Shown: positions 12,304-23,990 of the stretch, in pieces | How the letters are laid out: each line of letters starts with the position of its first letter | Numbering within the stretch: position 1 is the first letter of the stretch | Origin: Limnoperna fortunei | Lineage: Eukaryota; Mollusca; Bivalvia; Mytilida; Modiolidae | Reading direction: 5' to 3' | Assembly (NCBI GenBank): GCA_944474755.1 | Contig: OX104112.1 | Coordinates: 67,256,433-67,320,432 of the forward strand | DNA length: 64,000 bases | Notes under the pieces: generated by a model | The model's input: the letters and a program-made list of their open reading frames with translations, nothing else | Databases searched by the model: none | What the model was told of the DNA's origin: nothing | Position numbers and translations under genes: made by a program

Positions 12304-15300
12304 CCTTTACAGCATATGATAAAATTTTAAATAAAACAAATTGAAAAAAAACTATTAAACCAAATGGGATACACCTATAACATATAAATCGAACATCTCT
12401 GGATATGGGTTTAACGCATACCTTTTCTTGTTATATAATTAAATTCAGATGAGAGCAGATTTAATGTGCATTTATGATAATAGTACGAAATGTTTATTTG
12501 TTCAACACATTTACAACACGTGATTTACAATAAATGGTTATGACACATAATCACGTGCACATAATGTAATGAATACAACACTAGCCAGCTTGATCGCGTA
12601 CGAATATATGAACAGAATTATATTTTTATTCAAATGCAAAGAACAAAATTATTACATTTCGCACTACAAAACATACTGTTTTTCACCTGAAAAATAGTCA
12701 AAACAATATTACAGATAGAAAGTACTTACTTCGGTAAATGCAAACATCGAACTAATTATCGCGCAATAGCTCAGTAAACCGTACCTGAAATTAGTTATAA
12801 CGCCACGTGTGATACAATGCAATGATTTGAGTTATGAAAACCAAACGCCACAGAAACGAAAAATTTCTGAAGATGAAAAAAAAGTGTACGCACACTTATG
12901 TAAATGGTTGACAATTATGGGCGACTTTAAATGTCATTATCAAAATATAATTATGTGTTGTTACTGCTATTTTGTATATATTATAAATAAGTTATTCAGA
13001 AAGACAAAAACGGGACCAAGAATTTAACCTTATTGTACCCCTTTAATATTTTATCTCAGTCTCTGTAAAAATTACCCAATGATACCTTGTTTTTTTCTAC
13101 TCAATAGAATGTTCTATTTTCTGCTTTCTGTACAAAAGAATTGCTGCAGTAACTTCCTTTTCATTGTCAAAATTTTCCTGTCTTGAATAAGTTTTAAACT
13201 TGTTTTGGCAAACAAAACCACGCCCTAATTCAGACAGCATCAAATGAAAATGTTTATCTGGAATGTCCATTAATTGTAAATGTATAGCTCTTTTTTATAT
13301 GTGTAAGCCCTGTGGACTGTTTAATAAAACTAGTTGTCTCAAGATATGTCTTAAGTCGTCTCTTAAGACCTAAATTATGACCATACCTAGACCGTTCAAG
13401 ATGAAATTTTACAATCATCTTTGTTAACAGGTGATAAGACGGTCTAATAGTCACATGATCGTATATCGGCACATGATACACAGCCTGCATACGCAAAAAA
13501 TTATATCATTTCCCCCAAAAATCATATCAAAAGAAAGAAAGAACGGAGACTTCGCAATTTTCTATTATGCATTTATTGATAACTGGCTATACATGTAATT
13601 TCAATACTTTTGCTACATAATGTGCTAATTGTTATCCATTAAATAGTTGTAGGAAATAGAAAAGAAGGTAACAAAAAAAATGAACTAATTACAAATCCGA
13701 TAACTTGAAAATGTTTTAACTACTAAGAATCGTAATGTTCCAAATTTACTTAAAGTTATCAATACTCAGTTATTTTTAAAAAGTTGATAATTAAGACATT
13801 TTAAAAATATTAAATGTACACAAACTGAATAAAAACTAAACTTTTAAAATTATTTCAGCATAAAATGTTGACACTATAGCCGAGTAATTGGTGAACATCA
13901 ATCAAGTCTAGCAAAATTAAAAGTGACGTGTTTTTACTTGAATTATCTTCTTAAACATTTCACGATTTTTAGGGGGTTTTTTTTTACACAAAATTTACTA
14001 AGAAGAAAGTATGTTGTGCATTATGGCTAGATTATATCAAATTGTTCCTTTAAAGTTCTCATTATCTTAGCAGCTTCATAAAAATGTCAAATATTGTAGG
14101 AAATAATCGATACCTGTTGCTTTCCTGGTCTTTGCTTCACATACTAGTACATCTCTTCTGTATTTTTAAATTGTTATCGGTTCACCCGAGTCCGAAAGGC
14201 TTCTCGATGCATTTGATCGTCCGTCAATCGTTGTGGTGTTTCTTCGGCGTAAAATCGACTACCCTATAATCTAAAACGATCGATTACATTCCTTCACAAA
14301 AAATCGCGGTGGTTACTTAAACACAATTTATCTGTATTTGTTTTATTTTATCTTTCTTATATCGTCATTCAGAATATTGACTTTAATATTGAAAAATAAC
14401 AATTTTAACGTCATGTAATGTTATTGTTTTACTAATTTGTACATGTCGCACGACCTTGTAATCATTAATATAATATTAGGTTGATTCGTTTTTTATTTAT
14501 ACCGATTACATCATTTTGGCTTTATAATGGTATGCATAAAATATTTATTTCAATAAATGTTGTAATTAAAACGCGTACTAACACCGCAATTAATGCACTA
14601 AGAAGCACCAATGAGCACTACGAAGAATATACACGTTTTAAACCAGCACCAAGGACAGTAATATATCTTCTATTATATAAAAAACATGAAAAATATAATT
14701 GGGTAAAAAAATTAATTTGCATTCATTAAAAAACTCCTTTGTCATCGTAAATGTAATCAATATCTGGAGTTATTTTGCGAACTGGTATATATTGAGTAAC
14801 ATGGAGTTATAGATTCTGCCCCTTAAATCTGGTAGTTTATTGTTGTCCAAAGTCCAGTGGCTTTTAATTTTACAAATGGTTAGTTAGAATGATTACATAG
14901 TCTGTTTTTTGTAAGTCGAGTTTCATATAGCCGGCAAATTCTGCAAAATATCAATAAGGATGTTATTGCATGCTTTTTATGTAAGCTGTTATCTTGTATG
15001 TGTATGGAGTGCGAGGATAAAGCGATAATTTTTGCAAGTCGGACTAAGACATGTCTTTGTACCTTGGTAACGATACTATCCAGCCTGGTATATATAATGT
15101 ATAATAGATACCTGATGTGTTAACTGATATTCACAAACATGTAACTTTCCTTTATTACAAGTTCGGAGAATATTTATGTGATTTTGAATGATATGTATAT
15201 TTTGTAATGGCCAATAAACTTACCGGTTATGTACTAAGCTTGACACCTATAATCTCACCAGTGAGTAATCACACCTATTAAAGGCTTATATCGTTTTGGT

Positions 15301-15390
15301 AAAAAGAAGTGTGACACGATGAAAAGAGATCTAAACATGTCCGAAATTATGAAGGCGCAGAAATGTTTATCCAATTTGTTTATGTTTTAA
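12304..15390. other. Intergenic, no supported gene
   Basis: Several frames of 60-82 codons exist on both strands but have biased AT-rich composition, no domain and no matching splice sites. Nothing else is seen. Confidence 0.45.
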
Positions 15391-15601
15391 ATACTTTTAA
15401 CATATTTTATTGTCATAAACAATAGACAAATGGATGAGACACAAGTTTTCAAAACTTATGAAGTCTTCTCCATTAAATTGACAACATTACACATGGACAA
15501 TATGTAACAGACACAGTAAGTTGTAATTAATATGAACATGATGAATGATGCATAACATAGAAATGACGAGTTGAAAGACACAGAAATATATATATAATAA
15601 A

Positions 15602-18600
15602 CTATATGGGGGATTGTTTGTCGTATGCACGGTTCGTTTGTGTATATTTTAATGATTCGTATAATTTAACAAATCTCCGTGTATCTTTTATATAATTCTG
15701 AACATAAGTGAATAGCATAGAATTACAATCAAGGTCAGCAGAATTATTTCCATATAACATGTTTTCAATGGTTGGATCTAGCCCTAGTGATCGTATGTTG
15801 TTACATAATTGTGTTCTTTGTAAATTATACAAGTTACAATATAAAAGGAAATTGTGCACTGACTCATTATCATCTCCGCAGTCGCAACGTGGCGAGTCGA
15901 TTATATTACTTTTGAACAGGTCACCTATTAAACTACTACATTTTTGGCGCAATCTTGTATGAATTATATTCAGTTTACGGTTACCGATTGCATAGTGTTA
16001 TGGGGGCTTTCTTTTCAGCTGGTATTTGGTTTTGAGTGCAGATTTAAATTCAGCATGACTAGAAGATTCCCTAACATGAATATCTAAACTGTTCCAAAGT
16101 TTTATTGTTGAGGGAAAATATGAATTTTGGAATATATTAAGTCTAGCGGGTGGAAGTGAAATGTTACTAGAATTCCTAAGGTTGTAGTTATGTATTTGAT
16201 TAACAGATTTTGGTAAAATATTAGTTAAATATTCTGGTACATCCCCTTGAACAATGTTGTAAAATAAAGATAGCTGTTTCCGTTCCCTTCTTACCGATAA
16301 TTGTTCCCAGCCAGTTTCGTTATAGATTGACGCGATGTTAGCATAAGAAGACAATCCAGTAACTATGCGTCCCGCTTCTAGTTGTATTTTTTCAAGTCTA
16401 TTAGAGTCGATATTTGTACAGCTATCCCACACTTCACACGCGTATTCAAAAAGAGGACGAATGAATGTTATGAATATTTTCTCTAAAAAAGTTCTAGATA
16501 GCTTAAATTTGAGCTTTCTTAGTACTGCAATTTGTTTTGAAGTTTTTTCAACGATATTGTCTACGTGTGATGTCCATTTACAATCTGAACTTAAAATTAC
16601 ACCAAGATGCTTATGACAGTGCACTGCATCAATAGTTATATTATCAAACTTAAAAGACAGTTCACCGTGCACATTTCTGTTTTGACCAATTCGAAATATT
16701 TTCTAGGTCTATGTTAACCATCTGCTGAATACTATTTAAATCGCATGATCTCTCCCCGACTGAGGTATCATGAGCAAATAATCTGCATAGGCCAAGCATA
16801 TCGTCAGAAATATCGTTTATAAAGATTAGAAAGAGTAGAGGACCCAGGATCGACCCTTGGGGAACACCCGCCTTAAGTTTGCTTAGGGTAGACATAGAGT
16901 CCTTTAATACCACTCTCTGTTCTCTGTTAGTTAAATAACTTTCTATCCAATGCAATATATTCCCTTTAATTCCATATCGTTCTAATTTAAGTAATAATCC
17001 CCTTATCCACACCCTGTCAAACGCCTTGCTGACGTCGCAGAAAATGAAGCAAATCAGTTACCGATTGTCAAGTGCAAGAACAATGTCATGAACAAGTTCA
17101 ATAAGTTGGTGCGTTGTTGAATGTCTTGGGAGAAAACCAGACTGAAACTTATATAGTAAGTCATTTTCCTTTAGGAAGTTGAAAATGTATTTGTAAATAA
17201 CTTTTTCAAAAATTTTACTTATAGTAAACAACAAAGCAACTGTGCGATAGTTAGATACTATCGATCTGTCCCCATCCTTGAATATTGGTATAACGTTTGC
17301 CAGCTTCCAAGATGTTGGGAATTTTCGTTCACTTAATGATTTATTGAAAAATAAACAGAGTGGGCCAGCAATCTCATGTTTTACCTCTTTAAGCATTCTA
17401 TTACTAAAAATAAACAGAGTGGTTCAGCAATCTCATGTTTTACCTCTTTAAGCATTCTATTACTAATAAGATCGTGTCCTACAGCCTTGTTCGGATCAAG
17501 TAGCGAAATAGCGTCAATGATGTCTTCTACCTTTACAATGACGTCAGTCAAAGTGTTCGGTCCACGGTCATCAAACTCGGGTAGTCTTATATGTTCATCT
17601 TGTAAGTCAGATATGGAACTAAAATAGGCATTAAGTATGTTACATTTGTCGGTGTTGTCAAAAACTGTGTCAGTATCGTCCGTGCATGTACGTAGCGGTG
17701 GAAGTTCTGTCAATTGTTTTTCACCTTTTAAGATTAGTTTGACAGTATTGCTTGCTGTTGGTAGTTTTTAGTGTGGTTAATGTGTCATTTATGCTCTTAA
17801 AGAAATTCAACTTTGCTGTCTTTTTCATATTATTAATATGATTTCGTTTGTATTTATACTTTTGTTCGTTAGTCGAGGTCGGGTTTTTTAAATAAGTATG
17901 TCTTCGTCTGTCTCGGATTCTGATTTCACGTCTAATATCCGAGTTCATCCACATTTTGCGCTAGGTCTTATTGTTACTTCCTGTGTCGGTATGCACTCGT
18001 GTGCAATTTCCATGAATTTTTCAGTCAACTGTTTACAGGCAACGTCAATGTTAGTTTCATAGTTTATTATTTTGTTCCAGTCTGTACTACTCACACACTG
18101 TCTGAATTTTTCAAAGTTACCTTTCTTATACAACCATACTTTTCTCTTGAAAGAACACTCATTTTTATAACCGCAGTCAACAGATACATAGTAGGATCAT
18201 GATCGCTTATAGAGCGATCAATATTGATAGTGTTTGCTTCAATAATTCCAACAGCATCAGTTACCAAGGATCAATCATAGAACTAGAATTTTGCCCAAAA
18301 CGATTGGATTTTGGATCTTGTTCTTAATGCCATGAATATTAAATATATCCATAGCTTCGACTGGTAGTCTTCCCATAAAATCAACGTTAAAATCCCCAAG
18401 TGATACGATTTTATCAGACATATCTAGGGCTGAGCTCAACATGTGATTGTAATTTGTCCAGAAAAGTGGCCTGGCCTCCAAGTGTGATCTATATGTTACG
18501 TTTAAGAGGACATGCCCAAGCTTTGTTGCAACTTCACACCATAAAGCCTCCACGCCATCGATTTGTAAATCTACTCTATGTTTTATTGACACGTTATCCT

Positions 18601-20216
18601 TATAGTTAAGAATTCTAATATGACGTCCTGCTTTAGCTATGTAAACAAAGCCGTGTCAAAATTCCAATAAGTTTAGTTCGCACATGCGTAAACTGCGTGT
18701 TTTGTGTAAATATAAAAACTGACTTACAAAAAATGCCTTTTGTTATGTGTTATCCTCAATTATCGTTATTGTTAATCATTTAGTTATTTTTAGTCTGAAT
18801 TCTGAGATTTATATGATTTAAACTACTCCCGATACATTATTTTTTTAACAATTCTACATTCGAATCAATATGACGTCACAATTAGAATTCCGACGTCATA
18901 TTACGCTGAACTGAAAATTTCAAACTGGAACGACGCAATTTCGTTAAGATTTCTCAATATTTTGTTTAAAAGGTACGTACATTCAATAAAATGACGAGAA
19001 AAAAGTTTATGTCAATTTTATTTGCTTTAACATACTGTTTTAGGATATATATCGTATTAGTTTCAAAAAACAATATTACCACTGAAAGCATCCTCTTAGA
19101 ACCGCTTCGAAATTTTAAAACATTTGTTAGACATATTAGAATCGAAATAGATTATTGCGAGCGGGCTTTATGGGAATTAGAACATGGTCAGACCATATAT
19201 TTGTCTTCATTTTTTACCTCGCTATCGCTCGGTATAAAACATTGACAAATATAAGGTCTGACCATGTTCTAATTCCCATAAAGCCCGCTCGCAATAACCT
19301 ATTTCTTAAATAGATTATTGCGAGCGGGCTTTATGGGAATTAGAACATGGTCAGACCTTATATTTGTCAATATTTTATACCGAGCGATAGCGAGGTATAA
19401 AATGAAGACAAATATAAGGTCTGACCATGTTCTAATTCCCATAAAGCCCGCTCGCAATAATCTATTTCGATTCTAATATGTCTAACAAATGTTTTAAAAT
19501 TTCGAAGCGGTTCTAAGAGGACGCTTTCAGTGGTAATATTGTTGTTTGAAACTAATACGATATATCCCAAACAGTATGCTAAAGCAAATAAAATTGACAT
19601 TAACATATATTCTCGTCATTTTATTGAATGTACGTACCTTTTAATAAACAAAAATATTGAGAAATCTTAACGAAATTGCATTGTTCCAGTTTAAAATTTT
19701 CAGTTCAGCGTAATATGACGTCGGAATTCTAATTGTGACGTCATATTAATTCGAATGTAGAATTTTTTTTTTTTTTTTAAATGTATCTGGAGTAGTTTAA
19801 ATCAAATAAATCACAAATTCAGACTAAAAATAACTAAATTATTAACAAAAACGATAATTATGGATAACACATAACAAACGGCATTTGTAAGTAAGTTTTT
19901 ACATTTACACAAAACACGCAGTTTACGCATGTGCGAACTAAACTTATTGGAATTTTGACACGACTTTGTTTACATAGCTAAAGCAGGACGTCATATTAGA
20001 ATAAATAATAATACCGCCTCCAAAACTGTTTCTGTCTAATCTAAAGGGGTTGTCGTTAAATCCCGGAATTGTTATGTTTTCATTCAGCACGTCTTTATCT
20101 AGGTGCGTTTCAGTGAAGCAAACAATATCAAAGTTCTCCACAATATTCTCAATATCAGATATCTTATTTCTTAAGCTTCTAACATTTAAATGAAGTATTC
20201 CTAATGAGAACTGCAT
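15602..20216 (-). pseudogene. Decayed LINE ORF2: APE endonuclease plus reverse transcriptase
   Basis: Pieces in order on the minus strand: 20216-19999 and 18615-18275 (endonuclease, with LHLNVRSLRNK, CFTETHLD, GGGIIIY and SLGDFNVDF), 18133-17721 (linker), 17713-17058 and 17012-16662 (RT, with NYRTVALL, SGFLPRHSTTHQL and AGVPQGSILGPLLFLIFIND), 16672-15998 (thumb and C-terminal region with FIRPLFEYACEVWDSC), and 15952-15602 (CDCG...H...C knuckle). The RT active-site box reads FAHD instead of FADD, so one catalytic Asp is lost. A 59-bp tandem duplication around 17347-17465 and several other shifts break the frame. A palindromic element splits the endonuclease, and joining the flanks through a single TA keeps the frame open. 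The enzyme is dead in this copy. Confidence 0.88.
18618..19996. mobile_element. Palindromic fold-back element, 1379 bp, TA target duplication, inserted in the LINE
   Basis: The two halves are inverted copies of each other over nearly the full length. Ends read ATATGACGTCCTGCTTTAGC on both strands. The symmetry centre lies at about 19307, inside CTATTTCTTAAATAG. TA is present on both sides (18616-18617 and 19997-19998). Each arm contains its own smaller palindrome (about 19150-19297 and 19311-19465), so a ~70-bp unit with GCGAGCGGGCTTTATGGG occurs four times in alternating orientation. TA duplication fits the Tc1/mariner superfamily. Short mirrored ORFs in the arms look like by-products, not genes. 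Confidence 0.85.
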
Positions 20217-20280
20217 AAGGCGGATTGTTTCCCCTTGAGTAGGCCCAGGGTTCTCCTCAATATCCCCAGATAATAGTTTA

Positions 20281-22790
20281 GTTTAAACATATTTTATTTG
20301 TACAATGAACAAACAGGATCAGACACAAGTAATACATACTTATGAAGTCTTCTCCGTTTAAAATATGATACAAGTAATATATGGACATGGTGACATAACA
20401 TGAATTACATTCAATTATACAATAAATAAAGAAAGAATCAATTATACAAAAACAAGGAAAGAATAAACAGAACAATGAATGGAAAAAGGATAAGGAATGA
20501 AAGAGTTGTAGAAGAATTGATGACGCTTCGTGTGTTGTTGTCGCTAGATAATATGCCGGTTGGTTACTCTTTTACACAACAAGATAATAGTAAGCACATC
20601 TTAATGATACACATAGTAATCACTACATTTATAATGTTTTCGGTATTAAAACAGTAATTTTTTAAGTGATAGAATTGACTATAAATAAACATCACGATGT
20701 ATGTACAAAAACATGTTCTATACAACATTTTGGATACGAGACACGGATTTGTTTTACCCATAAAAAATTCCTATTGCCACCCTATGTGCCAACACATCGC
20801 TAACCATTGTCAAAAGGTACACTCGATCTGTGGGACCGTATGGTGACAATAACATATAGGATATCAACACGTTTTGCACGAACCAGGCATACGACAAAGA
20901 TCTTGTCAATACACAAAATTGTGGAATGGTTTCTATATACACAGTGCGCATTGAAGGTCATGAAAAACATCAAAAGAAACAACACAAATAGGTAACAGTT
21001 ATAAATAACATGATACCAGTACAGTATCATGATGTGGTTATGTAAGGGTACTTTTATTCCGGCGTGTATTTCTTCCTTACAACCATTTTTTACTAGGAAG
21101 TTTATTCTGTCAATAGTGTATGGAAAAAAGGAACTAGTGCAAAACTTCCATTGGAAATTTTACACTAATGTAATTTAACCTCAGGAAATAATACACTGGT
21201 GGAAAGAACACACTGTTACACATATTGGTGAAAAAATAAAATAAAAATTACAAGAAAAAAAAAAATAAAAGACACATACTATTTGATTGTGTAGATTCGA
21301 TAATAGTTACAATGCAATTACAATAAGTAAACCAAACGACTAAAAATATAAAACATTGCTCTATTTAAAGTAAATTTAGTAGATATTAATGTAGTATAGA
21401 AAATATAGTTACCTGTCTGGTAGAGAAAAATGTTGATTTCAAGTAATTCATACGATTAATTATGTAGCGGAAATTGTACGTGTTGAAAAATTAAATAAAA
21501 TCAACAATTATTGTTGTGGATAAAATTTATCCTGTTTGTACTCAGTTTATATGGAGAACACCCTTACTAAAATAGAAAGGGGAAGTCGGTTTGGTCAAGA
21601 GCAACACATAATTGAAACTGTACACATATAGCATAAACAACTATCAAATAATGCAATAACATTGCAGTAAGCAACGAAGCAACGAAGGGTTCGGTTTAAC
21701 AAAGAATTAGGAATTGTTGGTTTAGTTCACGTATACATCTATGAGCTGGTATGTGTACCAGGATTGACATCGTCTTCAATTGGCGGAACGCCGAGCATCT
21801 GATAGATATCTGCCTCACGTTATCTTTACAAAGTTCTTAGGGTAAGAGTGCTCGGTTGGTTTAACAAATTTTCTACCATCTTGTGTCCAGTAGGAGTTTA
21901 TATCGCCACGTAAACGATGTTTGTTGAGCTTCCTAACGAGGTCAAAGCGGTGACGAGTAAGGTTTTCAGATATGAAAACTCGGTCAGGATGATTTTTCAG
22001 TGGACTCTTGTTTGAGTACACAGTTGTCTCTTTCTATACGAGATAAAGCGAGCAATAATAGAGACTTTACCATCTTTTTTCTGACCAATTGTATGTGTAC
22101 GGCCAATGTCATCAAGTGTAATTGATTGCTTTAGCATATTGTTGCAGATTGTTAAGACCAAGGAATCAGTGTCGATAGGGAAGATAACTCTGTTTTTCGC
22201 ATCTACTGGTAGTTTAATATTGTTAAAGCGGAGGCTGGTCCTTCTGGAGTACTGTTGCTGCTCTTCAAGTTCTTTTTCTAGAGTGGATATTCTTGACATT
22301 AAATTGTCAATCATGGAGCTTTGTTTTTCAATTGTCTCTATATAAGGAGTTATGTGTTTGAGGCACACAAATTCAATTGCTGTATTTATACGTTGAGCAA
22401 TTTGGTTTGAAATCAGTGAGGATATTTGGCTTATAAACGAAGGTTCATTAAGGATATTAGCTACTACTTTGGAAAGCTGACCCACTGTGAGGTTTTCTGT
22501 GGGGGTAGTGTTACTGAAAACCTCTCGCAGTGCGTCATGAATATCGTCTGTGGCCGAGTTTGTGAAACCAGTTTCGTCATCTGATAATATACTACACCCT
22601 TGTCGAGGCCTAGTTTGGCGTTCATTCTGTTTAATATGCAGGGGTAGTTCATCTGAGTCGCTAGGGTTACTCCTTTTTACACCTTTCTCAGTTGAAGTGT
22701 CAGCCATATTTGTTGTTATTGTTATTGTTTATTGTTCGTATTGTTAGTAGATATCAGTACTCACTTAACTTGATCTGTGTGACAATATCT
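20281..22790 (-). mobile_element. Second LINE copy: ORF1 plus 3' tail, no ORF2 seen
   Basis: The minus-strand order is an ORF1 (22707-21818), about 1.4 kb without recognisable protein, then a 3' tail at about 20410-20281 matching the tail of the neighbouring LINE (AACATATTTTATT, GACACAAGT, ACTTATGAAGTCTTCTCC). The endonuclease and RT are missing between ORF1 and the tail. It is either an internally deleted copy or a half-LINE. The 5' limit near 22790 is a guess. Confidence 0.6.
21818..22707 (-). pseudogene. LINE ORF1 (coiled coil, RRM-like domain, C-terminal domain), one frameshift
   Basis: The frame opens at ATG 22707 (MADTSTEKGVKRSNPSDSDE) and runs to a stop at 21997. It continues in another frame from about 22021 to 21818. 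A one-base loss near CAACTGTGTACTC explains the shift. Residues about 60-150 resemble a coiled coil (FVCLKHITPYIETIEKQSSM, MSRISTLEKELEEQQQYSRR). An RRM-like part follows (LRFNNIKLP ... IGRTHTIGQKKDG). The second frame carries the usual ORF1 C-terminal region (FISENLTRHRFDLVRKLNKH, SYWTQDGRKFVK). LINE ORF1 proteins coat the element's RNA. The total would be about 300 residues, a normal ORF1 size. Confidence 0.75.
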
Positions 22791-23319
22791 TATCCAATAT
22801 TTATCCAATAAAGATATATTGTCACAAATCTTAACATTTTAAATGTAAAGCATAATGTAGGGAATAAAATATATTAAAAGACGATGACGCATAGACTGGA
22901 GAATATATATACTTAGTAGATGTATTTAGTTCTTTTATCTCTTATTTTTATTTTGCCCAACTAATCTTATGAAAAAAAGCGGGAAAATGAATATTAAAAT
23001 GATAACATGACCTTTTATGAAAATATTTTGTTTTAATTTATCTTTTTAGTATATAGAATATTCATTTAGCTGTCACATATTGTGATACACAATAACAGTC
23101 ACATAAAAGCTCTCAAACTATGTTAAGTGTTTGTATATTTTTTTGAATGTATGAACCTTCTTTTTTATTATGTATCTCAAGTGAAGTTTGAAGACACATT
23201 GCTTTTGTCTGATATTTTACTTTTTCTTCTTTTTCCTCTTTTTTACTGCTGATATTTTGAGTTTAATTTCTCTGAAACTGCAAGTCGCATCCAATACATT
23301 GGGTACATCAGAGTTCTTA

Positions 23320-23990
23320 GTGGGTTTTTTTGTGAAAGAGGTTAAAGAGGGTCACCATATTGCTGTGAGTCTGTCTGTCCGTCTGTCCATAACAAATTGT
23401 GTCCGGGCTATAACTTTTTATCTTCAGGTAGGCTTTTTGATATTTGGAATGTTGGTAGATTATAACTAATCCATGTATCGCATGCCATGGATGTTGACCT
23501 TTAACCTTGAACTCTGCTCCCAAAGGTCACATCATTGCTTTTTGAGTGACTACTTCGTGACTGCGATATAACTGTGTTGTCTTTTGAGATAGGTATTTGA
23601 TTGTTTTTGCTTGTTTGAATGGTGTTTAATGCCTCTTTACGCACTTTTATAGCTGCATGCATGCGTCCAGTTTTTATTGGAGAAGAAAGCAAGAGTACCT
23701 GGAGTAAACTCTACCTTAGGTGAGATAGGCTTTTGATATTTGGCATGTTGGTAGATAGTTACAGGGCAATGTGTCTCACAAATCTGTGTATGCATCCTTT
23801 GGTCTCCATTTCAAAGTCGCAGACAGTAATCCTTGGATACCAAAACCACAAAAATCAATACAAATAGCGTTTCATAGCAGATCGCCTTAGTGTACCAACA
23901 AATCACTATAAAAAACGGAGCTTCAAAAATACAGTGCAACTTGCTACTCCGGGAGTGGCAAAAATGAAATGTGGATACCATGAAAATTCA
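23320..23990. repeat. Dispersed repeat with internal duplication
   Basis: GGCTTTTTGATATTTGGAATG (about 23430) and GGCTTTTGATATTTGGCATG (about 23729) mark two related units. A SINE fragment sits between them. CTGTCTGTCCGTCTGTCC is typical of bivalve dispersed repeats, from general knowledge. Confidence 0.5.
23598..23722 (-). mobile_element. SINE fragment nested in a dispersed repeat
   Basis: Inverted 3' part (GTTTGAATGGTGTTTAATGCC ... CGTCCAGTTTTTATTGGAG). Similar words AGATAGGTATTTGAT and AGATAGGCTTTTGAT flank it, a likely target duplication within the repeat at 23.3-24.0 kb. Confidence 0.7.

Larger units (their letters stand above)
15391..20280 (-). mobile_element. Non-LTR retrotransposon (LINE, Jockey/CR1-like), 5'-truncated, carrying a nested fold-back element
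   Basis: Read on the minus strand it begins within the endonuclease domain near 20.22 kb, continues through reverse transcriptase (about 17.4-16.1 kb) and ends in a 3' tail near 15.39 kb. No ORF1 is attached. The 3' tail shares the phrase ACTTATGAAGTCTTCTCC with a second tail at 20.28-20.41 kb. The domain order APE endonuclease, RT, C-terminal Cys-His knuckle is that of Jockey-superfamily LINEs; the clade is not settled. A 1.38-kb palindrome interrupts it at 18618-19996. Confidence 0.85.

Noticed and set aside
12809..14729. Several plus-strand frames of 61-82 codons in the 12.8-14.7 kb stretch
   Set aside because: Composition is that of the AT-rich background, with no domain, no mutual splice phases and no poly(A) logic.
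18991..19606. Mirrored 79-84-codon frames (LLEPLRNFKTFVRHIRIEID) in both arms of the palindrome
   Set aside because: They exist twice only because the element is an inverted duplication, run into the hairpin repeat, and match no domain I know.
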